Under the pieces are notes generated by a model. That model had not been told where the DNA came from. It was given only the letters and a program-made list of their open reading frames with translations, and ran no database searches. Source: Cryomorphaceae bacterium (lineage in GTDB: Bacteria > Bacteroidota > Bacteroidia > Flavobacteriales_D > Sanyastnellaceae). Taken from it: a DNA stretch of 64,000 bases. Shown here one piece after another: positions 25,348 through 34,588 of the stretch; within the stretch, counting starts at the first letter, position 1; each line of letters begins with the position of its first letter. Location of the stretch: assembly GCA_016124575.1 (NCBI GenBank), contig WGNM01000012.1, positions 28,173-92,172 of the forward strand, written 5' to 3'. The translations under genes and the position numbers were made by a program.

Positions 25348-26370
25348 TTATCGCTTGGCGCGGAATTCAATGTATGCGCGCAAATCTTCCAACTGCTGCG
25401 CACTCATGCGGTCAAGTGTATACAAGGGCATATACTGTCGGTGACCAACCTCTGCATGCGTTCCATATCGGGTGATTTGATATATCGAAAAGTCGTTGTG
25501 CTTGCCAATGTTTCTCTTCAACATGCGAAATGTCTTTTTCGATTCGTCGAGGGTGAATAACGATGGTCCTCCGTAACGGTGACATGTTTTGCAGCTGATG
25601 TCGTATATCTGTTTTCCAATGTCTTTATTGCCCTTCACTGTTCCTTCTTCTCCTTTGCTGAAATCAGCCGGTGGGTCGGTGAAGCGGGCAGGGGAGTAGG
25701 TCATGTACCTGCTTTTTAAGAAACTCAATGTCGAGCTCTTCATATCGGCACTTTCAGAACGTATGGCTTTTGAAACGCGGTTGTAATCTTCTTCACTCAA
25801 GGCATCAAGGTCACCAAGCTTCAATTGAATAGACCAGTAGTAGTGTCTAAATGCTTCCCATTCCCATGCTTCCAAGGTGCGTCCACTGCTGCATTCACGT
25901 GCGCACAATTGTGTCGATTCGTACAAGCTATGTTTTGCAGGTATGATCCAATCACCGTATTTGCGCACGTAGTCGTCGTTGTACCAGGTCTCACGGTTTA
26001 CAATGCCCCAAAATGTTGTAGCCTGCAAAAATGGTAGTCCGTTTTGAACGGCATGCGTTAAGCGATCTTCTGGATTTGGATTTGCCAAAACGGGGTCTTC
26101 TTGCACTTGGTTGTGGCAATCGGTGCAGACAAAAATTGATGAGATGTATGGACTGTAACCATTTGCTGTTTTTGCCCTTCCGGTAGTTGTAAGTTCATAG
26201 CCAAGTTGGACTTGTTTTGGGTCCGGTGTGGCTACATAATGATCGGGAGTTTTGTCGCCCAAAGCAATCAATACTTCCTGCAATGGTGTTTCCGGTCCTA
26301 CGGGTTTGTCGGCTGAAAACGAAAATCCTAAAACGGCTAAAAGCAGCGATATAGATACGATTCTGATCAT
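25348..26370 (-). CDS. Di-heme c-type cytochrome
   Basis: The 340-residue protein has an N-terminal signal peptide (ISLLLAVLGFSFSA). Two CxxCH heme sites are present, CTDCH near residue 80 and CKTCH near residue 247. RQYMPLYTLDRMSAQQLED near the end gives a candidate Met ligand (YMP). Two more Cys (CARECSS) may form a disulfide. It should be periplasmic or surface-exposed and pass electrons. It is the last gene of a four-gene operon; its start overlaps the barrel gene's stop by 4 bases. A role as electron carrier for the barrel/lipoprotein cytochromes is inferred. Confidence 0.88.
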   Translation of the reverse strand: MIRIVSISLLLAVLGFSFSADKPVGPETPLQEVLIALGDKTPDHYVATPDPKQVQLGYELTTTGRAKTANGYSPYISSIFVCTDCHNQVQEDPVLANPNPEDRLTHAVQNGLPFLQATTFWGIVNRETWYNDDYVRKYGDWIIPAKHSLYESTQLCARECSSGRTLEAWEWEAFRHYYWSIQLKLGDLDALSEEDYNRVSKAIRSESADMKSSTLSFLKSRYMTYSPARFTDPPADFSKGEEGTVKGNKDIGKQIYDISCKTCHRYGGPSLFTLDESKKTFRMLKRNIGKHNDFSIYQITRYGTHAEVGHRQYMPLYTLDRMSAQQLEDLRAYIEFRAKR

Positions 26371-27200
26371 TTTCTTCCGCGTATTCTAAAGTCTCGGGTA
26401 ATGTTGAATCCCAATCCGATCCCTCCGTCAAGCCAGTCGTTTGTGGTTTCTGTGATGAAGAACTTTTCGGTCATCCCGAGGGCGTTACTTAAACTGAATT
26501 GGAATTGATGGCCTTTTGTTTCAATGTCTATTCCGATTGAAATAGGCATGTGATACCCTTCCGATAATTGATTTTCCAATACGTAATAGGCTTCTGCTTG
26601 AAGCGCCATCTTCTTGGTGAGCTGATACCTGCCAGCAGCACCTATAGATATTACGTCGTGCTTCACCGATGGGTCAGGTACAATGTTTCGGTGCACCACG
26701 CTCGGCATGATTTGAATGGCGAGGTCTTCGTTAAATCTTCGCGAAATCAATAGCTGATGCGCGTAAAACAAGCGAGATGTAAAGTAGTTCTGTCGATCTG
26801 GTTCAGCCCATTTTACTGTTTCCAATGCGGTTGTTGAAATCGCAGTAACAGATACCGGCGAACCTCCGTTTTCTTTTTGGACGAAGATGCGGTATTTCGC
26901 AAAAGCATCGAGGGTTTTTAGATAACTAGAACGCCCAAGGCCTATGGTTAAGCGATCAGTAATGCCATAATCTAATCCGATCCGAATGGTAGATTGATCT
27001 ATTCCGAAAAATTCGTACGGCCCTCCATTGATCGATCCAAAGCGATGGGAAATAATAAATTTCATCCCTCCTTTGAAGTTGTTCTCAACCGAATGTCCGT
27101 TAATTATGCGGGTGTCCTTAAACGTCTGCACCCAGCCTTCCATCTGCGCTGTAGCGCTCACAGAAAGCAGTGTTACGATAATGAATATTAGCTTTCTCAT
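26367..27200 (-). CDS. DUF5777-type outer-membrane beta-barrel protein
   Basis: From the ATG at 27200 (MRKLIFIIVTLLSVSATAQ, a signal peptide) the product is 277 residues. Strand-like segments with aromatic girdles (FIISHRFGSINGG, RIGLDYGITDRLTIGLG, FQFSLSNALGMTEKFF, GIGLGFNITRDFRIRGRK) indicate a barrel ending at the C-terminus, in the family DUF5777. GGPYEFFGIDQSTIRIG is a conserved-looking block. Its start overlaps the upstream small cytochrome's stop (ATGA). The family often lies next to cytochromes and YceI in Bacteroidota. In this operon it could be the porin of an electron-transfer conduit or a substrate pore. Confidence 0.8.
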   Translation of the reverse strand: MRKLIFIIVTLLSVSATAQMEGWVQTFKDTRIINGHSVENNFKGGMKFIISHRFGSINGGPYEFFGIDQSTIRIGLDYGITDRLTIGLGRSSYLKTLDAFAKYRIFVQKENGGSPVSVTAISTTALETVKWAEPDRQNYFTSRLFYAHQLLISRRFNEDLAIQIMPSVVHRNIVPDPSVKHDVISIGAAGRYQLTKKMALQAEAYYVLENQLSEGYHMPISIGIDIETKGHQFQFSLSNALGMTEKFFITETTNDWLDGGIGLGFNITRDFRIRGRK

Positions 27201-27547
27201 GGTTGCGCTCCTGCAGCTACCCAAGCTTGTAAAAGCTCAAGATCACAAGTGTTTAATGGTGTAGGGGGCATGTTTTTTTGGACGAATGTGCGGGCTTCAA
27301 AACTGCCATCGTCAACTTTTGCCTTTACGCCTTCGTAGGTTTCGAAATTCCCGGTTCCTGTCCCCCCAGATACATGACAACCCGCAATGCCGCATGAATT
27401 GGCAATAATCGGTGCCACATCTGTAGCGTAAACGAGTGTCGCTGGTGTGTCACAATTCTGATTCGGATACAATTCAGATTCGACGTCGTAATAACAAGAA
27501 GTAAGGGAAAAAATAGTCGCTGTTATCAGCAAAGTGAGCTTAGTCAT
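27197..27547 (-). CDS. Small c-type-cytochrome-like lipoprotein, CX4CH motif
   Basis: The 116-residue product has a lipoprotein signal (TATIFSLTSCYYD). Its heme-like site is CGIAGCH, with four residues between the cysteines instead of two, followed by NMPPTPLNTCDLELLQAWV, which gives a Met-Pro-Pro candidate ligand. The same framework (ATDVAPIIANSCG ... C ... MPP ... W) is the cytochrome-c-like lipoprotein domain of Planctomycetes and Bacteroidota. Heme attachment at such expanded motifs is uncertain. It overlaps the upstream gene by 8 bases and the downstream barrel gene by 4, so expression is tightly linked. Confidence 0.8.
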   Translation of the reverse strand: MTKLTLLITATIFSLTSCYYDVESELYPNQNCDTPATLVYATDVAPIIANSCGIAGCHVSGGTGTGNFETYEGVKAKVDDGSFEARTFVQKNMPPTPLNTCDLELLQAWVAAGAQP

Positions 27548-28250
27548 TTAATGCACCGTTTTCAATCCAAATTCTAAAGGTAGCAATTTCACAATCCGAT
27601 AAGCCTGTGTTTGGTGGCATTGTTGGTGCACCATTTGAAGAATTAATAGCATCCCACAATGTGCCTGATGTGGCAGATTGTGAAATTTGAGTGTAGTTGG
27701 TCAATGAAACTCCTCCGTTCGGGTTGGCACCTGAATGACATCCTTCACATTTGTTTGAAACCAATGTGCTGATGTTACTCGAAAAAGTAACATTCAAGGT
27801 ATCACAAAAAAGCGACTCACAGCTATTGTTATCAGCACCTTGCATGATCCAATCTGATATGAGGTCTATTTGTTCCTGGGTCAACGGTGCATTCGGTGGT
27901 GGAGGCATGCGGTCGTTGTTGTTATTATCGGTTATAACCTCAAATATGTCGCCCGCATTTAAATTCCCACCCACAATTCCGCCTGTGTTGATGATCTGAT
28001 TGTACGATGTTAGAACAATGCCTTCTTGATGGTCAATGGGGTCATGGCATCCCGCATTGGGCATGCCGCAACTGCTCACAAATAATGGGAGGATTTGCTG
28101 TTCGAAATAAATGGTGTCCAGGTCGCAAATCTCTGTTGGATTCGGGTCAATGGGATTGCCGGTAGGGTTGTCGACAATAGGAAGTGGTATTTCATGTTTA
28201 CATGAAAAAAGCATAAGGACAAAGGCTGAAACTATGATTGGTCTTTTCAT
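27540..28250 (-). CDS. Two-site c-type-cytochrome-like lipoprotein
   Basis: The 236-residue product has a lipoprotein signal (VLMLFSCKHE, Cys17). Two tandem domains follow. The first has CGMPNAGCHDP, a widened CX6CH site, and a following RMPPPPNAPLTQEQIDLI. The second has CEGCHSG, a normal CxxCH, and TMPPNTGLSDCEIATFRIW. Each is the cytochrome-c-like lipoprotein module with MPP as probable axial ligand. The protein is probably anchored at the outer membrane and accepts or donates electrons. It is the first gene of the operon; the 300 bases upstream towards glnS contain no other gene. Confidence 0.8.
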   Translation of the reverse strand: MKRPIIVSAFVLMLFSCKHEIPLPIVDNPTGNPIDPNPTEICDLDTIYFEQQILPLFVSSCGMPNAGCHDPIDHQEGIVLTSYNQIINTGGIVGGNLNAGDIFEVITDNNNNDRMPPPPNAPLTQEQIDLISDWIMQGADNNSCESLFCDTLNVTFSSNISTLVSNKCEGCHSGANPNGGVSLTNYTQISQSATSGTLWDAINSSNGAPTMPPNTGLSDCEIATFRIWIENGALND

Positions 28251-28526
28251 GGCACAAGTTCAAGGTGCTAAAATCGATCAGATTCTTCACACAGTTATCA
28301 CGAAATTCAACTTTTGTGAACCTTTTACAGTGCATGAACGCTTTGAAATGCACAGCGGAAGCATCTTTGCCGTAATCCAATTTTCCTTTCAAAGGACGAA
28401 TTGAATTTCCTCTGGGTTAAACTTTATTTGGGATAGAAACGCCTTGAGCCAAAAAAGAGCGTAATTCCTTTATACGTATCTGATTCAAAAAGGTTTTAAT
28501 TGGTTTATTTCCTCTTTAAATCTCGC

Positions 28527-28534
28527 TACTTTTG
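28527..28534 (+). promoter_or_regulatory. -7 promoter element TACTTTTG for glnS
   Basis: An exact TAnnTTTG match lies 16 bases before the ATG at 28551, giving a short leader rather than a leaderless mRNA. Confidence 0.45.
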
Positions 28535-28550
28535 CAGCAATATTTTTGAT

Positions 28551-30227
28551 ATGAGCGAAGCAGTAGAGAAGTCTTTGAACTTTATTGAACAAATCATTGA
28601 AGATGATTTGAAGTCTGGAAAGGTTACCAGCATCGTTACCCGTTTTCCGCCCGAGCCAAACGGATTCCTACATATCGGCCACTCGAAGTCGATTTGTATC
28701 AATTTTGGTTTGGCGCAGAAATATGGTGGCAAAACGAACTTGCGCTTCGATGATACAAATCCGGTGAAGGAAGATACGCTATACGTGGAATCTATCAAGC
28801 GCGATGTCGAATGGCTGGGTTTTAAGTGGGATGGTGAGGCGCTCTTCGCGTCAGACTATTTCGATACGCTCTATACCTTTGCTCAAAAATTGATTTCGAA
28901 GGGCTTGGCTTATGTCGATGATCAATCGGCTGAAGATATCGCAAAACAAAAGGGGACCCCAACTGAGGCTGGAACCAATAGTCCGTTCAGAAATCGTTCT
29001 GTTGAAGAGAATCTTGATCTCTTCGAACGCATGAAAAATGGTGAGTTCGCAGAGGGTTCGAAGGTGTTGCGCGCTAAAATCGATATGTCGCACGCAAACA
29101 TGCACATGCGTGATCCGCTGATGTACCGCATAAAATTTGCTCACCACCACCGCACGGGCGATAAGTGGTGCATCTATCCGATGTACGACTTTGCACACGG
29201 ACAGTCAGACTCCCTCGAAAATATCACGCACTCGATTTGCACGCTGGAATTTGAGGTGCACCGTCCGCTTTACAATTGGTTCATCGAAAACCTGGAGATA
29301 TACCCAACCCGTCAGTATGAATTCGCTCGTCTCAACCTGAACTACACGGTGATGTCGAAACGTCGCTTGCTGAAGCTTGTTGAAGAGAACATTGTAGAAG
29401 GGTGGGACGATCCGCGGATGCCTACAATAGCTGGCTTGCGTCGCCGTGGGTACACGCCTGAATCTATCCGCGATTTTGCCGATAGAGTGGGGGTGGCACG
29501 TCGCAACAATATCATCGATGTGAGTTTGCTGGAGTTCAGCGTGCGCGATCACTTGAACAAAATTGCTGATCGTGTGATGGCGGTGCTTGATCCGCTGAAA
29601 TTGGTTATCATAAACTACCCCGAAAATCACACGGAATACCTGCCAACAGAAAACAATCCGGAAGACCCAAATGCGGGTACGCGCGAATTGCCGTTCTCAA
29701 AGGTGCTCTATATTGAAAGCGACGATTTCATGGAAGATGCACCGAAAAAGTTCTTCCGCCTCGCGCCCGGTAAAGCTGTGCGCCTGAAGTCAGCATACAT
29801 CGTTGAATATGTAGACCATGTGAAAGATGCCGATGGCACGGTGACCGAGGTGCACGTGAAATACTACGAAAACTCAAAGTCTGGCAGCGATACGTCGGGT
29901 GTTTCTGCGAAGGGAACCCTTCACTGGGTGAGTGCTGAACATGCGTTCGATGCTGAGGTGAGGTTGTATGACCGGTTGTTTGCTGATCCGTCGCCAGACG
30001 GACATAAAGAAGTTGATTTCATGGAGTTCCTCAATCCGAACTCGCTGCATATTCTAAAGAATTGTAAGGTCGAACCTGCCCTACGCGATGCCAAAGTGGG
30101 TGATCGGTTTCAATTTCAAAGAATCGGGTACTTTGCAGTTGATGAGATATACAGTAAAGAAGGAGCACCTGTTTTCAATCGCACCGTAACATTGAAAGAT
30201 ACTTGGGTTAAGGAGCAGTCTAAATAA
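28551..30227 (+). CDS. glnS: Glutamine--tRNA ligase
   Basis: The 558-residue class I aminoacyl-tRNA synthetase has the HIGH motif in FLHIGHSKSICINFG and the KMSKS equivalent VMSKRRLLKLV. NLRFDDTNPVKED, YPMYDFAHGQSD and GWDDPRMPTIAGLRRRGY are hallmarks of GlnRS, as distinct from GluRS. It charges tRNA-Gln in the cytoplasm. The first Met of the longer frame (28500) precedes the promoter element, so the ATG at 28551 (MSEAVEKSLNF) is the start. Length and motifs are normal. It converges on the CCA-adding enzyme with a 2-base gap. Confidence 0.97.
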   Translation: MSEAVEKSLNFIEQIIEDDLKSGKVTSIVTRFPPEPNGFLHIGHSKSICINFGLAQKYGGKTNLRFDDTNPVKEDTLYVESIKRDVEWLGFKWDGEALFASDYFDTLYTFAQKLISKGLAYVDDQSAEDIAKQKGTPTEAGTNSPFRNRSVEENLDLFERMKNGEFAEGSKVLRAKIDMSHANMHMRDPLMYRIKFAHHHRTGDKWCIYPMYDFAHGQSDSLENITHSICTLEFEVHRPLYNWFIENLEIYPTRQYEFARLNLNYTVMSKRRLLKLVEENIVEGWDDPRMPTIAGLRRRGYTPESIRDFADRVGVARRNNIIDVSLLEFSVRDHLNKIADRVMAVLDPLKLVIINYPENHTEYLPTENNPEDPNAGTRELPFSKVLYIESDDFMEDAPKKFFRLAPGKAVRLKSAYIVEYVDHVKDADGTVTEVHVKYYENSKSGSDTSGVSAKGTLHWVSAEHAFDAEVRLYDRLFADPSPDGHKEVDFMEFLNPNSLHILKNCKVEPALRDAKVGDRFQFQRIGYFAVDEIYSKEGAPVFNRTVTLKDTWVKEQSK

Positions 30228-30229
30228 AG

Positions 30230-31642
30230 TTAGGCTGTCTTCTTCAATCCCATGGCTTCTCCGCGCGCAAGCATGAAAGCAAAGGCTTCGTCGTAATCGT
30301 TGTGGATGTCGCCTTCCAAAATGGCTTCTTTGATGGCGTTTTTAATCATGCCGACTTCCGCCGACGGCGGGATGTTGAAGGTTTCCATGATCAATTCTCC
30401 CGAGATTGGGGGTTGAAAATTCCTTACTTTATCTTTCTTTTCAACCTCTACAAGCTTCTGCTTAACTATATCGTAGTTCTGAAGATAACGCGACACTTTT
30501 TCTTCATTTTTTGAAGTGATGTCGGCCCTGCACAATATCATGAGGTCATCAACTTCATCGCCGGCGTCAAACAACAATCTGCGCACTGCACTGTCTGATA
30601 TCTCTTCTTTGGTAAGGGCGATTGGACGTAAATGGAGCTGTACCAATTTTTGGACATACTTCATCTTATGATCCATCGGTAATTTCATGCGCTTGAAGAT
30701 CCGAGGCACCATCCGCGCTCCGCGCTCTTCGTGGCCATGAAACGTCCACCCTTGATCTGGGTAATACCTTTTGGTTTGAGGTTTGGCGATGTCATGCAAT
30801 ATGGCCGACCACCGCAACCACAGGTTGTCACTCACGGCAGCAACATTGTCGAGGACTTCTATGGTGTGATAAAAGTTGTCTTTGTGGCTTACTCCGTTCT
30901 TCTTTTCTATGCCTTTTAACAGCATGAATTCAGGAAAGATCTCTTGCAATAATCCACAGCGATACAGCATTTTAAAACCGTTGCCCGGACGTTTGCTTGC
31001 AATGATTTTATTGAATTCGTCTGATATACGCTCCGCAGAAACGATGTGAATGCGCTTCCGATTGCGTGATATGGCTTCAATGCTTTCTGGGTGTATGGTG
31101 AAACGCAATTGTGTAGCAAAGCGCACGGCGCGCATCATCCGCAAGGGGTCGTCGCTAAAGGTGATGTCGGGATCCAATGGGGTGCGTATCAATCCGGCTT
31201 CAAGATCCACAACCCCGCCAAACGGGTCTACCATCTCGCCAAAATTCTCCGCGTTTAAAGAGAGTGCAAGGGCGTTGATGGTGAAATCTCTGCGCTTCTG
31301 ATCGTCTTCAATGGTGCCGTTCTCAACAATTGGCTTTCGCGACTCTCGTCGATATGATTCTTTCCGCGCTCCTACAAATTCTATCTCAGCACCTTGAAAG
31401 CGAAACATGGCAGTGCCGAAGTTTTTATAGGTCACTACTTTTCGCACGCCAGCTTTAGCCGCTGCAGCCTGTGCAATCTCAATTCCACTGCCTTCTACTA
31501 CAATGTCGATGTCTTTGACGTCGCGGTTTAACAGTAAATCACGGACAAATCCTCCAATAGCAAAGGCGCGTATGCCTCGCTCATCGGCGATTTGTCCTAC
31601 CAACTTGAAGATGGGGTGATGTAGCTGCTTTGCCAAATTCAT
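30230..31642 (-). CDS. CCA-adding tRNA nucleotidyltransferase with HD domain
   Basis: The 470-residue protein has the class II nucleotidyltransferase head (FAIGGFVRDLLLNRDVKDID, with catalytic DID and earlier GG motif), DPLRMMRAVRFATQL, and a C-terminal HD domain (WSAILHDIAKPQTKR, HGHEERGA). It should add or repair the 3' CCA of tRNA. The HD part may give phosphodiesterase activity. The start is ATG 31642, not the upstream 31657, because TATTTTTG ends exactly 4 bases before it. Poly(A) polymerase is the alternative function in this family, less likely for a single copy of this form. Confidence 0.9.
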   Translation of the reverse strand: MNLAKQLHHPIFKLVGQIADERGIRAFAIGGFVRDLLLNRDVKDIDIVVEGSGIEIAQAAAAKAGVRKVVTYKNFGTAMFRFQGAEIEFVGARKESYRRESRKPIVENGTIEDDQKRRDFTINALALSLNAENFGEMVDPFGGVVDLEAGLIRTPLDPDITFSDDPLRMMRAVRFATQLRFTIHPESIEAISRNRKRIHIVSAERISDEFNKIIASKRPGNGFKMLYRCGLLQEIFPEFMLLKGIEKKNGVSHKDNFYHTIEVLDNVAAVSDNLWLRWSAILHDIAKPQTKRYYPDQGWTFHGHEERGARMVPRIFKRMKLPMDHKMKYVQKLVQLHLRPIALTKEEISDSAVRRLLFDAGDEVDDLMILCRADITSKNEEKVSRYLQNYDIVKQKLVEVEKKDKVRNFQPPISGELIMETFNIPPSAEVGMIKNAIKEAILEGDIHNDYDEAFAFMLARGEAMGLKKTA

Positions 31643-31646
31643 CGCG

Positions 31647-31654
31647 CAAAAATA
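31647..31654 (-). promoter_or_regulatory. -7 promoter element TATTTTTG
   Basis: An exact TAnnTTTG match is 4 bases upstream of the ATG at 31642. Confidence 0.5.
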
Positions 31655-31767
31655 CAAGCAATTTCGAATCTATTGGTTGTTTTCACAGCGATCTTCTATT
31701 TTTAAGAATCATTGATTTCTATCCACCACGGTGTTTCTGCTGTAGAATATGTGAAACGTGCTTGAAA

Positions 31768-33117
31768 TTAGTTGTTAAAGCTGTCTGTAAATAAGATGCC
31801 GATTACGCGGTCGTACCCACGTGGGTCGGCATAATAGGCAATTACTGTGTAGTCGTTCTGGGTCTGACTGTGGCTCCCTTCGAACGATTTCAGATCTCCT
31901 TCTGTTTTGCCCCGTTGCTTCAAAGCAAAGCCATAGTTATAATACCCTTGCTTTAAATATAACTGGCCTTCGTAACGTTGTGTGCGCTCATTCCAAATCA
32001 TTTTCGCCTGCGGCAGATAATCCCAGTTTGTGAGGGCGCCAAAAATGTAGACTTCATCAAGGGCCGAAAGTCGCTCTGTCTGTAGATAAAAGTGTACATG
32101 GATATACTGCGATTCCAATGCGCTGTCGAAGTCGTCGTTGTGAATCAAGAATTTTCCGTTGATGTCTTGCTGGGTGCGGTAAACATCATACGTCCGCCGC
32201 GGCGTTGGCGTCAGAAAGTGATGACAACCGTCTTTCCGCTCGCGAATACTATCTGTACCAAGAGCTGCATACCGCAAACTTTTCAAATCAAACCACCTGA
32301 ATTCGTTGTTGCCGTCGAAATTGTTCTCTTCATCGAAGTCATAAACGAATTCAGAACCTTTGATATAAACGGGTTGCAAGCCATAAATGGCGTTGTCCCA
32401 TCGGTTGTTTTGCAATACCACGACGCTCAATGCATCATAGGCATCAAAAATCGGGTACTCGGCTTTTATTAGGTCGAAGTCTACTTCTTGACGGTACCTG
32501 CGCTCACTAACAATGGTTGATTCTTTAATGCGCGGACGAAAACGCGTAAGCTCTTCGTAAACGACGAATCGTTTGATAATGGATGGCGATTCTGAGTACC
32601 CCTCCAAATAGACTTGAATGATGTAATTTCCTGAAATGGTTGGTTGCGCCATGTCGTTGGGAAAACTGAAACTGTAATGTGTGTAAGGTTGACGTGTCCC
32701 AAAACTTTGATCAACCTCTGAAATGCTCTGATCGTTGAAACCGCGCAGGAATTCCGACGTATTCATGTCTGAAATTTCCCAGTCGTGCGTGCAATGCAGC
32801 ACACGGTAAAAATAATTCTCATAGCCGCCATGTAGGTCGTCGAACGAGAACACAAAAGCTTGAGAACTGTTTAAAGCTATGTATGGATTAACAAGTGGTG
32901 CCCCGTCTGGATAGAAGCTGACGGAATGTATATTATCGGAATAGATACCTTCAATCGTCGATGTTTCGTCTGCTAGATTGTAGGAATTTTCCGAAAAAAG
33001 AGAGTTATCAACGTCTTTGTTGATGCTTTTTCCAGTGGTAGAATTGCATAGGAATACTGAAAATACAAGTATTGTAACTGATATGAGTGAAGTGAAAAGT
33101 TGTTTATCTGGATTCAT
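31768..33117 (-). CDS. Type IX secretion system plug protein (DUF5103)
   Basis: The 449-residue exported protein matches DUF5103, the plug that blocks the SprA translocon pore of the type IX secretion system. Typical blocks are SVSFYPDGAPLVNPYIAL, AFVFSFDDLHGGYENYFY, RVLHCTHDW, PTISGNYIIQVY and the C-terminal FGALTNW with KQGYYNYGF. An N-terminal hydrophobic signal precedes a polar linker. It lies divergent from nqrA with 89 bases between the starts. The T9SS cargo candidates at 43464 and 55705 fit its presence. The sequence supports the family strongly; its plug role comes from studied relatives. Confidence 0.85.
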   Translation of the reverse strand: MNPDKQLFTSLISVTILVFSVFLCNSTTGKSINKDVDNSLFSENSYNLADETSTIEGIYSDNIHSVSFYPDGAPLVNPYIALNSSQAFVFSFDDLHGGYENYFYRVLHCTHDWEISDMNTSEFLRGFNDQSISEVDQSFGTRQPYTHYSFSFPNDMAQPTISGNYIIQVYLEGYSESPSIIKRFVVYEELTRFRPRIKESTIVSERRYRQEVDFDLIKAEYPIFDAYDALSVVVLQNNRWDNAIYGLQPVYIKGSEFVYDFDEENNFDGNNEFRWFDLKSLRYAALGTDSIRERKDGCHHFLTPTPRRTYDVYRTQQDINGKFLIHNDDFDSALESQYIHVHFYLQTERLSALDEVYIFGALTNWDYLPQAKMIWNERTQRYEGQLYLKQGYYNYGFALKQRGKTEGDLKSFEGSHSQTQNDYTVIAYYADPRGYDRVIGILFTDSFNN

Positions 33118-33170
33118 TCTAAATTGTTAATAAATGGAGTTTAAGACCGTGTTTCAGATGCACAATTCGT

Positions 33171-33178
33171 TAATTTTG
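33171..33178 (+). promoter_or_regulatory. -7 promoter element TAATTTTG of the nqr operon
   Basis: An exact TAnnTTTG match lies 28 bases before nqrA's ATG, leaving room for a leader of about 24 bases. It is the only candidate in the nqrA/DUF5103 gap on this strand. Confidence 0.5.
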
Positions 33179-33206
33179 CTGCCCAAAATAAAGGATACTT
33201 CCCGAA

Positions 33207-34565
33207 ATGGCGAATAGTATTAAAATTCGGAAGGGTACCGACATCAGACTCGCAGGAGAGGCTGAGAAAACCCTCGAGACTCTGAAAAGAGCTCGCGTAT
33301 TTGCAGTGCGACCACCAGATTTTCACGGAGTTATTCCGAGAATGATGGTGAAAGAAGGTGACCGCGTTCTTGCGGGTGATGCGCTGTTTCATGACAAGTA
33401 CAATGAGGCGATTAAGTTCTCTTCTCCGGTAAGCGGTGAGGTGAGCGAAGTTGTTCGTGGTGAAAAACGCCGCATCCTCGCCGTGCTTATCAAAGCAGAT
33501 GCCGCAAACGAATATCGTTCATTTCCGCAGCAAAATACGACTTCTTTGAAAAAGGAAGAGCTAATCAAGATCTTGCTTGAGGCAGGGGTATGGCCTTTCA
33601 TTCGTCAGCGCCCATATTCTGTTGTAGCCGATCCAACGTTGTCGCCAAAAGCGATTTTCGTAAGCGGTTTCGACAGTTCTCCACTAGCACCAGATCCTGA
33701 TTTCGTTCTGAACGGTGAAATTGAAAACTTCCAAGAAGGTATCAACGCCCTCAACATCCTTGCCGCTGGCAAGCCTGTACACCTTTCATACAAGAAAGGT
33801 AGCTCAGCACTTACTGGCATTCAAAAGGCGACGTTGCATGAGGTGAGTGGGCCGCACCCAGCTGGAAACGTTGGTGTGCAAATTCACCACATCGACCCGA
33901 TCAACAAAGGGGAGGTGGTATGGCATGTTGACCCTCAGGATGTTGCGAATATTGGTCGATTCTTGAAAACGGGTAAGGCCGATTTTACACGTGTGGTGGC
34001 GCTGACAGGTAGTGAGGTGAAAGCACCGAAATACTACCGCACCACTTTGGGGGCGCAGTTTTCTGATATGCTAAGCGGTCAACTCAACGACGGTCCGGTG
34101 CGTGTGATAAATGGAAACGTGCTGACAGGTGAAACTTCATCTGCAGATGGCTACTTGGGCTATTTTAGTCACCAAGTGACGTGTATTCCGGAAGGAAATG
34201 AACCACAGTTTTTGTTGACTACAGGTTGGCTCGGACTAGGTTTCGACAAGTTTTCGGTTTCTCGCAGTTTCCCTACGTGGTTGATGCCAAAATCGAAGAA
34301 ATTTAAGCTGAATACCAATAGCAACGGTGAAGAGCGCGCATTTGTGGTGACCGGGCAGTATGAAGAGGTTTTCCCTTTCGACATCTACCCAGTACAATTG
34401 CTGAAGTCGATCATCGTGAACGACCTCGACGCAATGGAGAAACTCGGTATCTACGAAGTAGCTCCTGAGGATTTCGCTTTGTGTGAATATGTATGTACGT
34501 CTAAAATAGACGCGCAGCGGATCATTCGCGAAGGGTTGGACATAGCTCGCATAGAATTTAGTTAA
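33207..34565 (+). CDS. nqrA: Na+-translocating NADH:quinone oxidoreductase subunit A
   Basis: The 452-residue peripheral subunit begins SIKIRKGTDIRLAGEAEKTL, the NqrA signature, and contains FHGVIPRMMVKEGDRVLAG with a biotinyl/lipoyl-like hairpin, RQRPYSVVADP, HPAGNVGVQIHHIDPIN and EVFPFDIYPVQLLKSII. NqrA sits on the cytoplasmic face and has been linked to quinone binding. The gene leads the nqrABCDEF operon. Length fits the family. All six structural subunits follow in the standard order on the same strand. Confidence 0.96.
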   Translation: MANSIKIRKGTDIRLAGEAEKTLETLKRARVFAVRPPDFHGVIPRMMVKEGDRVLAGDALFHDKYNEAIKFSSPVSGEVSEVVRGEKRRILAVLIKADAANEYRSFPQQNTTSLKKEELIKILLEAGVWPFIRQRPYSVVADPTLSPKAIFVSGFDSSPLAPDPDFVLNGEIENFQEGINALNILAAGKPVHLSYKKGSSALTGIQKATLHEVSGPHPAGNVGVQIHHIDPINKGEVVWHVDPQDVANIGRFLKTGKADFTRVVALTGSEVKAPKYYRTTLGAQFSDMLSGQLNDGPVRVINGNVLTGETSSADGYLGYFSHQVTCIPEGNEPQFLLTTGWLGLGFDKFSVSRSFPTWLMPKSKKFKLNTNSNGEERAFVVTGQYEEVFPFDIYPVQLLKSIIVNDLDAMEKLGIYEVAPEDFALCEYVCTSKIDAQRIIREGLDIARIEFS

Positions 34566-34588
34566 GCACAGAATTAAAACAAAATACG

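Noticed and set aside
29205..29630. 141-codon antisense frame in glnS
   Set aside because: glnS is unmistakable on the other strand.
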